Shown one piece after another: positions 46,176-55,078 of a stretch of DNA of 64,000 nucleotides. The notes below the pieces were generated by a model. It did not search any database and was not told where the DNA came from. It saw only the letters and a list, made by a program, of their open reading frames with translations. Numbering within the stretch: the stretch's first letter is position 1; every line of letters starts with the position of its first letter. Source of the stretch: Serratia sp. UGAL515B_01 (GTDB lineage: Bacteria > Pseudomonadota > Gammaproteobacteria > Enterobacterales > Enterobacteriaceae). Location: the NCBI RefSeq assembly GCF_033095805.1, contig NZ_CP109901.1:2947766-3011765 (forward strand), given 5' to 3'. A program made the translations under genes and the position numbers.

Positions 46176-46946
46176 TTATCCTTTCACCGCGACAAACATC
46201 ATAATGTCGCTGGTAAACGAGCCATCGTCCTGAATAGCAAAGTGCTGGCGAACTTCCTCCGCTACACCTTGCTGTAACGCGCGAATAGCTGTGACAAAAT
46301 GATCCGGTGTTCGCATTCGAGCTATCCAACTGCTGAATTCCAGATCCAGGCGGTCAGCAGTAGCCTCCCGCACCAACAACCCTGCCTCAGTGAACATACC
46401 CAGCCATTCCCCTGGCGCATAGTTCCTTACATGCGAGGTATCACGTAAAACTTCGACGGTTTGCAGATAGATATCCAGTAACGGGTGCCCAGGCGATATC
46501 ACATCCATAAAGATGGCCTTTCCACCTGGCTTCAACACGCGTTCCACCTCGCGTAAGGCCCGGCCAACATCATGCCAGTGGTGTGCAGAATAACGGCTAA
46601 TCACTACGCTAAAACTCGCATCATCGAATGGCAGCGATTCCGCCACACCTTGTTGCACCTGAATGTTCGCCAGCCCTTTTTGCTGGGCTGCGTGGCCAAC
46701 AACCTCCAGCATTTGCGGCGAGAGATCATACGCGACAACTTCAGCCACATTAGATGCGGCGGTAAAACTGGCATGACCAGCTCCGCATCCCAGATCCAGT
46801 AACCGGGCAGAGGAATTGTCCGCCAACAGGACAGCTAAGCGCTGCAGATCTCTGCCTTGCGCATGTACTCCGCTGCTTAAGTAGGCATTAGCCTGTTCAC
46901 CAAACTGACGTTCAACCGCATTTTTATGGCTGTTGCTGATACTCAT
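46176..46946 (-). CDS. yafE: YafE-like SAM-dependent methyltransferase
   Basis: Class I methyltransferase of 256 residues, UbiE/type-11 fold. Motif I is LLDLGCGAGHASF (about 47-59), with AYDLSPQMLEVV, the post-motif SLPFDDASFSVVISRYSAHHWHD and VLKPGGKAIFMDVISPGHP. The closest protein I know is E. coli YafE, whose methyl acceptor is unknown. The frame is open to 47012; ATG 46946 matches the family start. E. coli yafE sits elsewhere (near yafD), so this location is different. Confidence 0.88.
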   Translation of the reverse strand: MSISNSHKNAVERQFGEQANAYLSSGVHAQGRDLQRLAVLLADNSSARLLDLGCGAGHASFTAASNVAEVVAYDLSPQMLEVVGHAAQQKGLANIQVQQGVAESLPFDDASFSVVISRYSAHHWHDVGRALREVERVLKPGGKAIFMDVISPGHPLLDIYLQTVEVLRDTSHVRNYAPGEWLGMFTEAGLLVREATADRLDLEFSSWIARMRTPDHFVTAIRALQQGVAEEVRQHFAIQDDGSFTSDIMMFVAVKG

Positions 46947-47038
46947 AGTGACTACCATCTTTATCTGGTCTATACCTGTGCCGGATGACTTACACCGTAT
47001 TATATCCATCACTCAAATGAGCTTTTGGGACTGCGAGA

Positions 47039-47054
47039 TTAAGGGACACGACCT
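47039..47054 (-). repeat. short dispersed repeat (GTGTCCCTTAA type)
   Basis: TTAAGGGACACGACCT; on the minus strand it continues into CTCGCAGTCCCAAAAGC, which resembles CGCAGACTCAAAAGC downstream of the phoR copy. This suggests a repeat unit of roughly 40-50 bases. Confidence 0.4.
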
Positions 47055-47070
47055 CAGTGCTAAATGCAGA

Positions 47071-47325
47071 TCAGGGCGTTTCGCTATTGCTGATCTTGGC
47101 TAACGCGAGGCGATAGGCTTTTACCTTCTGACGCTTCTTAAACCAAGTGGCAGCAGAAACAATAAAAATCGAACCGGACATGGCAAGAACACCGATCGGA
47201 TGGCCGTAAAACAGCATTAATACAAAATAAACCGCCGAAACAATTGCCACCCATTTTGCCGAATTCCCCACGGAATTCTTCTCTAAGGCTAAACGCCGGA
47301 TAGACTCTTCTTCACTGATTCCCAT
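47071..47325 (-). CDS. small two-helix membrane protein, function unknown
   Basis: 84 residues: a charged N-terminus (MGISEEESIRRLALEKNSVG), two hydrophobic helices (WVAIVSAVYFVLMLFYG and IGVLAMSGSIFIVSAATWF) and a basic tail (KKRQKVKAYRLALAK). AAGGAG seven bases before the ATG makes it a credible gene. I do not recognise a named family. It is flanked by copies of a short dispersed repeat on both sides. Confidence 0.65.
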   Translation of the reverse strand: MGISEEESIRRLALEKNSVGNSAKWVAIVSAVYFVLMLFYGHPIGVLAMSGSIFIVSAATWFKKRQKVKAYRLALAKISNSETP

Positions 47326-47556
47326 ACGCGCTCCTTGTTAGCTAACAGGTCATTATAAATGGGAATATTATTCAACCTTCAATCGCATTGACGGTAAAAA
47401 AACGTAAATTACAACACATTTCTCTCCCTTTCTTATCTACGTCGCTGTACGTAATCGGGTTGCAGTGGGAGTAATACAGGAAATGCACAACATAAGCGCC
47501 TACGTGTCGGCGTTCCAGTATCCCACTCGCCGTGAAACGCCATTAGCGCAGCTATA

Positions 47557-47572
47557 AGGCCGTGTCCCTTGA
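47557..47572 (+). repeat. short dispersed repeat (GTGTCCCTTAA type)
   Basis: AGGCCGTGTCCCTTGA on the plus strand, inverted relative to the copy at 47039, so the two bracket the small membrane-protein gene. Confidence 0.4.
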
Positions 47573-47594
47573 TTTCAGATGTGGGCTTATAGGG

Positions 47595-47864
47595 TTACTT
47601 TTTTACTGGATGGTCACGACGAAAAAGCTCCCAACTCTCGATTTCTTTCCCATCAGTCAAAGTACAGGTGGAATACTGACCTTGGGCATTTTGCTTAGCG
47701 GTCAGTTTGCCACCCAACTTGGTGCAGTAAACATCGGCCGGATTCGCCAAACCAACATTTTGATTCACTTTAGGTGGGAATGGTGCATCATTCTTAGTCT
47801 TTGTAGCACACCCTTGTAACAAGGTGACACCGAGAAAAAGGAAAAGCATCAGGAATTTTTTCAT
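47595..47864 (-). CDS. DUF333-containing lipoprotein
   Basis: Predicted lipoprotein, 89 residues. The signal peptide MKKFLMLFLFLGVTLLQGC ends in lipidated Cys19. The mature part carries the DUF333 pattern NPADVYCTKLGGKL…QYSTCTLTDGKEIESWELFRRD, with two conserved cysteines, as in E. coli YoaF and proteins labelled putative haemolysin. The function is unproven. Two Mets start the frame (47870, 47864); I prefer 47864 for spacing and signal-peptide form. It lies 57 bases after pagP on the same strand. Confidence 0.82.
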   Translation of the reverse strand: MKKFLMLFLFLGVTLLQGCATKTKNDAPFPPKVNQNVGLANPADVYCTKLGGKLTAKQNAQGQYSTCTLTDGKEIESWELFRRDHPVKK

Positions 47865-47921
47865 TAGCATTGACTCTACAGTGAGATTAAACAGCGGCAC
47901 ATCCCAACAAATTACTTTTAT

Positions 47922-48524
47922 TCAAGAAAAGTTTTGTTGCTGCCAGCGTAACCAAGCAAAGAATACGTTACCGTTATTATAAGTACCAGGAATATAGGTT
48001 GCCTGGAAAGTCAGTTGATTGTACCCAATCGACACCAACGGTAGCGGTGCAGGGATAGGAATGTAGTTCCAATTATCACGGGTGGTTATGCTAGTGGTGA
48101 AACCTAACCCAAACCGAAAATCTTTCCTCTCGATAGGGCGCCAGATCTTTTCATAAGCATAGCCGCCAATCGGTTCCCACTTGTTGAACGAATCTTTGAA
48201 CGCCATTGCGTAAACAGCATGCCAGTTGCCATTTTTATCAAAGCGAGAAATACCGTAACCCGCGCCCCACGGTCGCTCGTTATAATTGTCGAGTTTTTCT
48301 TGATCGTAAGTCCAGCGGTTGTGCCAGGTGATTACGGGTAGATAGAACTCCTTATTAGGGGAGTTATTCCAGGTTTCCGCCACATTGTTTTTAAAGTGCG
48401 CCCATAATCCTTGATCTTTGGCATGCTTGACGTTGTTGTTTTCTCTACCCGTTTCAGCATTTACAGGTGATGCAGGAAATATTAATACCAATAAACATAC
48501 AATAGAAATTCTTATAAAAGCCAT
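47922..48524 (-). CDS. pagP: lipid A palmitoyltransferase PagP
   Basis: Outer-membrane beta-barrel enzyme that moves palmitate from phospholipids to lipid A, protecting against antimicrobial peptides. The 200 residues have a signal peptide ending VNA|E (about residue 23), a periplasm-facing amphipathic helix, catalytic His in [10 protein letters not shown], the [24 protein letters not shown] segment with the other catalytic residues, and [15 protein letters not shown] and [19 protein letters not shown]. It is longer than the 186-residue E. coli form because of its N-terminal region. No clear PhoP box is visible upstream. Confidence 0.93.
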   Translation of the reverse strand: MAFIRISIVCLLVLIFPASPVNAETGRENNNVKHAKDQGLWAHFKNNVAETWNNSPNKEFYLPVITWHNRWTYDQEKLDNYNERPWGAGYGISRFDKNGNWHAVYAMAFKDSFNKWEPIGGYAYEKIWRPIERKDFRFGLGFTTSITTRDNWNYIPIPAPLPLVSIGYNQLTFQATYIPGTYNNGNVFFAWLRWQQQNFS

Positions 48525-48643
48525 TATAAACCCCGGTAAAAATACAGCGGGCGATTCTTAACGATCATTCCACCTAAATCAAGCTGTATCTTATTTAGCC
48601 AATGCATATATCCGTACATTTGAGATTTTTCTAAGTCAGTCGA

Positions 48644-48774
48644 TATATGCCCAAAATAATTCGAGTTGCTTGTAGGCAGCAAGACCGCGAGTCGCCAAGA
48701 GCATAGCCCACTATGTGACGGGTGCGAACGGACGTCACCAACACCCAAGCAACTTGAAGAATGACGGGTATATA
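48644..48774. repeat. ERIC-like repeat, alternative subfamily
   Basis: About 131 bases with inverted ends: ATATGCCCAAAATAATTCGA at the left and CAACTTGAAGAATGACGGGT with TATAT at the right. Internal AGCAAGACCGCGAGTCGCC and CGAACGGACGTCACCAACACC pair partly. The ends agree with ERIC but the core differs from the copies near tgt. Confidence 0.7.
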
Positions 48775-48908
48775 TTTTAATGATTCAAGCCGCACATAGG
48801 CAGCAAAACCTACCGGGAACAGAGTTGAACAACGCTTGTGCTGATAAATAGGATAAATCTTATGAATAAGACTTATCGTACCTAAAGCAGATGACTGGGG
48901 TGACAAAT

Positions 48909-49007
48909 ATGCCTGTAACCAATGAGAAATATGCAGAAAAGAAGCTCGAAGGAGAAATCGCTAAGATGTTTCTCATCGGTTTTAACGATGCTTGCAACGA
49001 GCTATAA
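48909..49007 (+). CDS. possible 32-codon frame upstream of murP (convergent)
   Basis: ATG to TAA encoding about 32 residues (starts MPVTNEKYAEKKLEGE, ends GFNDACNEL). The composition is protein-like and charged, but a ribosome binding site is only weakly present (GGGGTGAC) and there is no family I can name. It could be the tail of a decayed gene. Confidence 0.2.
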   Translation: MPVTNEKYAEKKLEGEIAKMFLIGFNDACNEL

Positions 49008-49080
49008 AGGATGGGGCACACAGATGGGCAGAGTTACTAAGCACATGCAACATACATGCAAGTGGCAAGTATACCGATAC

Positions 49081-49104
49081 AAATTGGCCCTGCCATGCAG
49101 GGCC
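49081..49104 (-). terminator. rho-independent terminator of murQ-murP
   Basis: Eight-base perfect stem GGCCCTGC / GCAGGGCC with a three-base loop; on the minus strand followed by AATTT. It lies 24 bases after the murP stop. Confidence 0.75.
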
Positions 49105-49127
49105 TTCTCACGCCTGAAACCGTAAAT

Positions 49128-50579
49128 TCAATTCAAATCGACATTCTTGCTGCCGAACAGCCAGGTCAAAATAAACCCTGCGGTGTACGAAATCAGAATG
49201 CCGGCAATATAAACCAACATACCGGCATAAATACCCTGTGCCGAGGTCATCAGAGGAATAGAGACTAAACCTGATGGGCCAAACACGGTGTTAAGCCCTA
49301 CAGGCAGTCCCATCCAGGCGACCAGACCGATAAAGAAACCACCTACAGCTCCGCCTACACACGCAGTCACAAAGGGTTTTAACCGCGGTAGCGTAACGCC
49401 ATAAATAAGTGGTTCACCGATACCCAAAAAGCCAGGGAATATAGCGCCTTTAATTTGAGTGCGTAACACTGAGCCTTTGGGTGAACGGACAAAAAGTGCC
49501 AGTGCCGCGCCTACTTGTCCTGCACCAGCCATTGCCAGAATAGGGAAAAGGGAGTTAAAACCTTGCGCATCCATTAAAGCGAAATAAACCGGTACAAAAC
49601 CCTGATGAATACCGAAAACTACGGCGATCAGGAACAACCCAGCCAAAATTGCGGTGCCGAACGGGTTACCATTCAAATGCATAAACAGCCAAGACATCCC
49701 CTTAAACAACTCGCCACCGACCGGCATAATCACCACAAACGTAATCGCGCCCGTAATCAATAAGGTGATAGTCGAAGTCAGGATCATATCCAGATTGTCA
49801 GGAATAAACCGGCGTACCTGCCGTTCAATCCAAGCTCCCAATATACAGGCCAGGAGAACGCCAATAATATTGCCACGTGGATCTATCACCAGACCAAAAA
49901 AGTCGCTGAACCCCGCGTAGTAACCACTGGTCCCTTCAGGTACATAACGCAAAATAAATAGCGAAGCGATAATCGCACCATTGACGCCGGTGCCACCAAA
50001 GGCTTTCTGGGTGTTAAAACCAATCAAGATGCTCAGGAAGGTAAACAAACCGACGCTAAACACTTTCATGTAGGCAATCAGCCCCTTTAGCCATGCAGCC
50101 TGAACCACGCCGTCGGTTACCAGCGTTTGCTGCAACAGGGTTGCTATGCCTAATAACAACCCTGCGGCGATAAATCCAGGAATCAGTGGGGTAAAAATAG
50201 TGGCAAATTTAGTCAGAAAGTTATGAATCGCACTATTTTGGCCCGCCTTCCTCTGTTGTTTGTTCTGGCTAGCCAACGCCCGCAAATCGGTCTGTTCAGT
50301 TGTCGTCTGCCCCTGCTGCGGCTCAGCATTTAGCAGCGCATTCATCATCTCGCTGGCAGTCTGAGCTTTGCCTGGGCCAAGGATAATCTGCAGTTGGTCA
50401 TCACCATTAATCACCCCCATTACACCAGGGATTTTCTTTATGTCATCCATCTGAATGCTTTGGCGATCCTTCAGCGTCAGACGCAACCTTGTCATGCAGT
50501 TACCACAGACAATGATGTTTTTACTGCCGCCGATGAGGAGTAAAATCTGCTCAATCATAGAAACGGTTATTTTCGCCAT
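49128..50579 (-). CDS. murP: PTS N-acetylmuramic acid transporter subunit IIBC
   Basis: Imports and phosphorylates N-acetylmuramic acid to MurNAc 6-phosphate, using EIIA-Glc from elsewhere. The 483 residues have an N-terminal EIIB domain (about 1-90) with phospho-Cys28 in NCMTRLRL, a Gln-rich linker (about 90-120) and a ten-helix EIIC domain with [14 protein letters not shown]. It lies two bases after murQ, forming the murQ-murP operon. Confidence 0.93.
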   Translation of the reverse strand: MAKITVSMIEQILLLIGGSKNIIVCGNCMTRLRLTLKDRQSIQMDDIKKIPGVMGVINGDDQLQIILGPGKAQTASEMMNALLNAEPQQGQTTTEQTDLRALASQNKQQRKAGQNSAIHNFLTKFATIFTPLIPGFIAAGLLLGIATLLQQTLVTDGVVQAAWLKGLIAYMKVFSVGLFTFLSILIGFNTQKAFGGTGVNGAIIASLFILRYVPEGTSGYYAGFSDFFGLVIDPRGNIIGVLLACILGAWIERQVRRFIPDNLDMILTSTITLLITGAITFVVIMPVGGELFKGMSWLFMHLNGNPFGTAILAGLFLIAVVFGIHQGFVPVYFALMDAQGFNSLFPILAMAGAGQVGAALALFVRSPKGSVLRTQIKGAIFPGFLGIGEPLIYGVTLPRLKPFVTACVGGAVGGFFIGLVAWMGLPVGLNTVFGPSGLVSIPLMTSAQGIYAGMLVYIAGILISYTAGFILTWLFGSKNVDLN

Positions 50580-50581
50580 GG

Positions 50582-51490
50582 TTATACCTTTATCCCTTGC
50601 AGCGCTTTACGAATAAATCCATTATTTTTAGCCAGGATCGCACTGGCACCCTGTGCAGAAAGGTTGCCAAGGATCATCACGATCGCGGTTTTGCAGTGGC
50701 GATTACACTCATTGAGCGCCTTCTCTGCCTCTTCTGGGCTACACTCCGTTGCCTCGACGACAATATTGACCTGTCGCTGCAATAGTTTGGCGTTGGTTGC
50801 CTCAACATCCACCATTAGGTTGCTGTAAACCTTGCCACTGCGGATCATTGCCCCGGTTGTTATCATGTTCAGGATTAATTTCTGCGCGGTTCCCGCTTTC
50901 ATCCGCGATGAACCTGTGACAACTTCCGGCCCAACTCGTGGTTCGATGGCAATATCTGCCGCCTTACTCATTTCGCTCCCCGGATTGCAAGAGATTGACG
51001 CTACTTTAGCGCCTACGCTACGTGCATATCCCATCGCCCCCAGGACATAGGGAGTACGACCACTTGCTGCAATCCCAACCAATACGTCACGTGCATTAAA
51101 ATCAATGTCGCGCAAATCCTGCGCGCCCATTTCTTCGTTATCTTCAGCATTTTCAACGGCTTGTAATATTGCCGTATTGCCACCGGCAATTAAACCGATA
51201 ACCTGTTCGCGAGGTGTCCCATAAGTTGGCGGACACTCGCTGGCATCAAGTATCCCCAACCGCCCTGATGTACCAGCACCGCAGTAAATCAGCCTGCCAC
51301 CATGAGCGAAAGCCTCTACCAGAAGATCGACAACCTTTGCCACTTCAGGGAGCGTTGCCTCTACTGCAAGGGACACTTTTTGATCTTCCCTGTTAATCAA
51401 TGCGAGCATATCGAGTGTTGACAGAGTATCGATTTCAGCGCTGGCAGGGTTGCGGCTTTCTGTTACCATCTTGCTTAAATTAATTTTCAT
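50582..51490 (-). CDS. murQ: N-acetylmuramic acid 6-phosphate etherase
   Basis: Cleaves the lactyl ether of MurNAc 6-phosphate to give GlcNAc 6-phosphate and lactate in cell-wall recycling. The 302-residue SIS-domain protein has [35 protein letters not shown], catalytic glutamates in ASECPPT and [24 protein letters not shown] and [26 protein letters not shown]. It is the first gene of the operon, divergent from the RpiR-type regulator. Confidence 0.95.
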   Translation of the reverse strand: MKINLSKMVTESRNPASAEIDTLSTLDMLALINREDQKVSLAVEATLPEVAKVVDLLVEAFAHGGRLIYCGAGTSGRLGILDASECPPTYGTPREQVIGLIAGGNTAILQAVENAEDNEEMGAQDLRDIDFNARDVLVGIAASGRTPYVLGAMGYARSVGAKVASISCNPGSEMSKAADIAIEPRVGPEVVTGSSRMKAGTAQKLILNMITTGAMIRSGKVYSNLMVDVEATNAKLLQRQVNIVVEATECSPEEAEKALNECNRHCKTAIVMILGNLSAQGASAILAKNNGFIRKALQGIKV

Positions 51491-51525
51491 CGTGTTTCCA
51501 GTCGTTCAGGCTTTTGACAATATTA

Positions 51526-51542
51526 AGGAATTATTTATTCCT
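51526..51542. promoter_or_regulatory. palindrome, candidate MurR operator
   Basis: AGGAAT-N5-ATTCCT (perfect six-base arms) in the murQ/murR gap; a further AAGGAATAAA half occurs near 51591 and TGGAATAATC near 51679. RpiR-family regulators bind such dyads. The assignment is an inference. Confidence 0.45.
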
Positions 51543-51564
51543 CATATGTGACACATATCACGGT
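51543..51564. promoter_or_regulatory. CRP-like binding site
   Basis: CATATGTGACACATATCACG contains TGTGA-N6-TCACG, one mismatch from the CRP core TGTGA-N6-TCACA, about 55 bases upstream of the murQ start. E. coli murQP is CRP-dependent. Confidence 0.65.
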
Positions 51565-51714
51565 AAAACGATTCCATGTGGTGCTCCGATAAGGAATAAA
51601 CATCGAACAAAAATGGCAAAGAATGACTAATCCTTTAATTTCAATAAATTAAAAAAGAGGGATAAAAACCAGCATAGCTGGAATAATCTATAACACTCGC
51701 TGGAGATATTATTG

Positions 51715-52575
51715 ATGTCGATTCTAAATGAAATAACCTGGTTGCTACCTAACCTCGCTGAAAACCAGCAAAAGATTGCAAAGTACATTATTGAGAAACC
51801 GGAGTCTGTACTTACGCTATCCTCTTCTCGCTTCGCAGAAAGCATCGGAGTCAGTCAGTCTGCAATCGTGAAATTTAGCCAAAAAATAGGCATGAGGGGT
51901 TTTCCCGCGCTAAAAATTGCCATCAGCGAAGAATTGGGCAGAAATGAACGCTTAAAATCATACCCACATAAAGCCTTACATAACGCGATTTCATCGGAAG
52001 ACTCATTGAGCGTCATCGCGCAAAAATTGGCTAGCGAGAAAACGGCTGCGATCATAGAAACGACAAGGAGGCTGAATTTTGAGGTTTTCCGGAAAGTGAT
52101 AGATATTATCAATAACGCCCAGCGGGTACAGATTATTGGAATATGGGGGTCAGGGCTGACGGCGAAAGATCTTAGCTACAAATTGCAGAAAATAGGAATC
52201 ATCAGCCTGGTGGAAGCCGACCTTCATGTTCAGTTAGCCACTGCGCACTGCCTAACGCCCAAAGACGTGCAAATCGTTCTTTCTTTCAGCGGCAGAAGGA
52301 AAGATATGCGTACCGCAGCCGGCATGGCAAAAGCACAAGGTGCAACGGTGATCGCCATAACAGGCAGTAAAGAAAACCCACTGGCCAAGATGGCAGATTA
52401 CGTGTTGGAAAGTGTCTCTGACGAAAATGAGTGGCGAAGCTCTTCGATTTCATCAAGAACGGCACAGAATACCCTCACAGATTTAATTTTCCTTGCCTTG
52501 ATGCAACAACGAAAAGACATTGCCAAACCTCTGCTTCTCAATACCAGTATGGCTATTAACAACCTCGATGATTAG
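51715..52575 (+). CDS. murR: MurR/RpiR family transcriptional regulator
   Basis: Predicted repressor of murQP responding to MurNAc 6-phosphate. The 286 residues have an N-terminal HTH_6 domain (about 1-77, with SSSRFAESIGVSQSAIVKFSQKIGMRGFPALK) and a C-terminal SIS sugar-phosphate domain (about 125-260, IIGIWGSGLTAKDLSYKLQKIG and LSFSGRRKDM). The C-terminal EWRSSSISSRTAQNTLTDLIF matches E. coli MurR closely. ATG 51715 is preceded by TTG 51712; GGAG lies upstream of both. Divergence from murQ supports the assignment. Confidence 0.88.
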   Translation: MSILNEITWLLPNLAENQQKIAKYIIEKPESVLTLSSSRFAESIGVSQSAIVKFSQKIGMRGFPALKIAISEELGRNERLKSYPHKALHNAISSEDSLSVIAQKLASEKTAAIIETTRRLNFEVFRKVIDIINNAQRVQIIGIWGSGLTAKDLSYKLQKIGIISLVEADLHVQLATAHCLTPKDVQIVLSFSGRRKDMRTAAGMAKAQGATVIAITGSKENPLAKMADYVLESVSDENEWRSSSISSRTAQNTLTDLIFLALMQQRKDIAKPLLLNTSMAINNLDD

Positions 52576-52678
52576 GCTACGCCCCTCAATTGCAAACGAG
52601 CACCCTTGGCGGTCATTTGATTGCAGAACACGGCATGGACCGTAAGATGGGGCCACAGGTCTGGCCCCAAAAGACTCA

Positions 52679-54073
52679 CTAGACTTGATGACTTTGTACA
52701 ACACTGCCCCAGACCATTTCCCCTTTGTGGAAGGTAGCTGTTCTGGGCGAAATCCGCGCCACCGCTTCAGCGGAACAGGAAGCGTCAACCAGCACGAAAC
52801 TGGCGTCGTCCGCTGCTTTTGGCCAAATGCGTTCACCTTTATCGTTCAGCGGCAGCACATCCCCCGTCGCAATCGCCAACGCACGCGACAGAGTTTTCTC
52901 ATTCGGGCGAATGTAGAGTTGTGCATAGAGATTGGCTTTTTCCAGCATGTCACCTAAACCAAACGGCGACCAATGGTCGATCACACTGTCCGTACCCGTC
53001 ATGACAAATACGCCTTTATTACGCAATTGACTGAGCGGCATATGCAGCGTACCAATAGGCACCGTAGAGGCAATGGTTACCTGCTGGGCTGCCATACGGG
53101 TTGCTAATTCATCCACCTGCTGTTCATTCAGCGTTGCCAGTACAAAGGCATGGCTAATGGTCAGCTTGCCTTTCAGCTGAGGGGTTTTCTCTACGGTATC
53201 TAGCATGTATTTCACCGCGGCCAACCCAGCCGGACTGGTTTCATGCAAATGAATGTCAACCCCTTTGCCATAATCCAGAGCTATCTGGAACATAGTATCG
53301 AGAGATTTCTCCATTGCGTTATCGACACTGGTCGGATCCAGACCGCCCACATAGTGCGCCCCAGCCTGCATCGCCTCACGCATCAGTGGCTCCGACTTTG
53401 AAAGCAGCAAGCCATGCTGTGGAAAAGCAACAATTTCACAGTCGAAACCGGACTGACGGCGGGCCAGCACTGCCTGTAAGTCCTCAAGGTTTTTTAGCCC
53501 GGAGACGGGTTCCACGTTGCAATGGCTACGAGCAATGGTGGTACCGTGTGACTGTAGAAGATCGATCAGTTTTCCTGCTCGCTCCTGCGTATGGGGCCGT
53601 AGTTCTGGCAACAATTTATGTTCCAGCGCGATCATATCCTGGACTGTGGTGCCTGCCGGACGATTTAGCGCACGCCAAGGACCACCATAAAACGTTTTAT
53701 CCAGATGAATATGCATATCACGCATGGTGGGTAGCATCAGCTTGCCACCAGCGTCATACACCGGCAAATTGCTGTCTGGGTGTTGCCGATTACCGTGTAA
53801 AGCAACGATCTTCCCTTGTTTGATCTCCAGGCTTTTAAGTTCTGTCCGGGTAGCAACCGGGATCCCCCCCTCAAACTCAAAACCCGCTTCGAGCAGAACG
53901 TTATCCAGATAATAATGCGAGGTTGTGATCCGCATGTGTTGTGACACCTCACATTTGTCTGTTACTGGCTGGGCAGCATAACCAACGGACGTAGTCACAC
54001 CGAATAGTGCGCAAGCAGCGGCTGCCTTGCCGCTATGACTCAAGAAATCACGGCGGCTTTTATTCTCATTCAT
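52679..54073 (-). CDS. Tat-exported amidohydrolase of the cytosine-deaminase family
   Basis: Predicted periplasmic metal-dependent hydrolase, 464 residues. The N-terminus NKSRRDFLSHSGKAAAACAL is a twin-arginine signal, with likely cleavage after YAA (about residue 32). The mature TIM barrel has the metal motif MRDMHIHLDKTF, ARSHCNVEP, VDIHLHETSPAG, ISHAFVL and GTDSVIDHWSPFGLGDM, which parallel CodA (HVHLD, HDD-x-DPW). Substrates of this family include cytosine, isocytosine, hydroxy-triazines and other cyclic amides; which one applies here is unknown. It lies 13 bases after the carbamate kinase stop and is the last gene of the carbamoyl-transfer operon. GGGAAGAAG precedes ATG 54073. Confidence 0.85.
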   Translation of the reverse strand: MNENKSRRDFLSHSGKAAAACALFGVTTSVGYAAQPVTDKCEVSQHMRITTSHYYLDNVLLEAGFEFEGGIPVATRTELKSLEIKQGKIVALHGNRQHPDSNLPVYDAGGKLMLPTMRDMHIHLDKTFYGGPWRALNRPAGTTVQDMIALEHKLLPELRPHTQERAGKLIDLLQSHGTTIARSHCNVEPVSGLKNLEDLQAVLARRQSGFDCEIVAFPQHGLLLSKSEPLMREAMQAGAHYVGGLDPTSVDNAMEKSLDTMFQIALDYGKGVDIHLHETSPAGLAAVKYMLDTVEKTPQLKGKLTISHAFVLATLNEQQVDELATRMAAQQVTIASTVPIGTLHMPLSQLRNKGVFVMTGTDSVIDHWSPFGLGDMLEKANLYAQLYIRPNEKTLSRALAIATGDVLPLNDKGERIWPKAADDASFVLVDASCSAEAVARISPRTATFHKGEMVWGSVVQSHQV

Positions 54074-54086
54074 CGCTTCTTCCCTC

Positions 54087-55037
54087 TCAGACATTGACGA
54101 TATGCGTACCGGTCTCACCGCGCAACGCTGCCGGTAAGCATTCCGGCGAAGTGATCACCACACGTTTTCCTCCATGGTGCAAAAATGCCAGACTGGCAGC
54201 GATCTTCGGTAGCATACTGCCGGGAGGGAAGTGCCCTTCTTCCATATAACGTGTCATCTCTGGCACAGTGACGCGTCCCAGTTCACGCTGGTTAGGTTTG
54301 CCAAAATGAATGCACACCTTTTCCACCCCGGTGGTGATCACCAGGATATCTGCGCGAATCTCCCTAGCCAGCAAGGCAGTCGAAAGGTCTTTATCTATTA
54401 CCGCATCAACGCCCTGATAGTCTCCCTGTGGGCCACGAACCACCGGTACGCCACCGCCACCTGCGCCAATAACCACAAAGCCCTGTTGCGTAAGTACCTT
54501 AATGGCATCGGCCTCGATAATGTGCTTGGGTTCTGGTGAGGCAACCACCCGGCGATAGCCACGCCCAGAGTCTTCCACAAAATGCCAGTTCGGATGTTGT
54601 TGTAACAACGTGTCGCGCTGCGCTTCACTAAAGAAGGCACCTATCGGTTTGGTGGGATGGGTGAAACCAGGATCGTTCTTATCCACCTCGACCTGCGTGA
54701 CAACAGTTACCGCTTTCTGCTCACCACGCTGCGCCAACCGATTATTGAGCGCCTGCTGGATCAGATAGCCGATCCCTCCTTGAGTATCCGCTACACAATT
54801 GGCAAGTGGAGTCAGCGGCAATCCTTCATATTGATGGGCCAACTCTGCACGGCGCAGATCAAGCCCCACTTGAGGGCCATTACCATGAGTGAGCACAATG
54901 TCATAATCGGAGGCCAACATCTCAAGCACCGATCCCGCTACCGCTTTTACCGCTTCGGCCTGATGTTCAACAGACTGACTGGCGTTATCTTTAATAATGC
55001 TGTTACCACCAATGGCCACTACTACAAGTTCTTTCAT
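54087..55037 (-). CDS. carbamate kinase (catabolic, AllK/ArcC-like)
   Basis: Transfers phosphate from carbamoyl phosphate to ADP, giving ATP plus carbamate (ammonia and CO2). The 316-residue amino-acid-kinase fold has VVVAIGGNSI, LTHGNGPQVGL, DPGFTHPTKPIG, VVIGAGGGGVPVV, GVDAVIDKDLSTALLA and PPGSMLPKIAA. The context with FdrA/YlbE homologues parallels E. coli ybcF (allK), so its carbamoyl phosphate probably comes from the adjacent transcarbamylase rather than from arginine deiminase genes, none of which is present. Confidence 0.92.
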   Translation of the reverse strand: MKELVVVAIGGNSIIKDNASQSVEHQAEAVKAVAGSVLEMLASDYDIVLTHGNGPQVGLDLRRAELAHQYEGLPLTPLANCVADTQGGIGYLIQQALNNRLAQRGEQKAVTVVTQVEVDKNDPGFTHPTKPIGAFFSEAQRDTLLQQHPNWHFVEDSGRGYRRVVASPEPKHIIEADAIKVLTQQGFVVIGAGGGGVPVVRGPQGDYQGVDAVIDKDLSTALLAREIRADILVITTGVEKVCIHFGKPNQRELGRVTVPEMTRYMEEGHFPPGSMLPKIAASLAFLHHGGKRVVITSPECLPAALRGETGTHIVNV

Positions 55038-55078
55038 CTGCTTTATCCGATAAGAGATGGGGCAAAGCCCGTTTTAGG

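Larger units (their letters stand above)
48525..49127. other. 603-base gene-poor gap between pagP and murP
   Basis: It contains the pagP promoter region, an ERIC-like element (48644-48774), a possible 32-codon frame (48909-49007) and the murP terminator (49081-49104). GAAGGAGAAATCGCTAAGATG near 48949 echoes GAAGGGGAAATCACCAAGATG near 63207, beside another ERIC fragment, hinting at a shared longer repeat. Confidence 0.5.
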
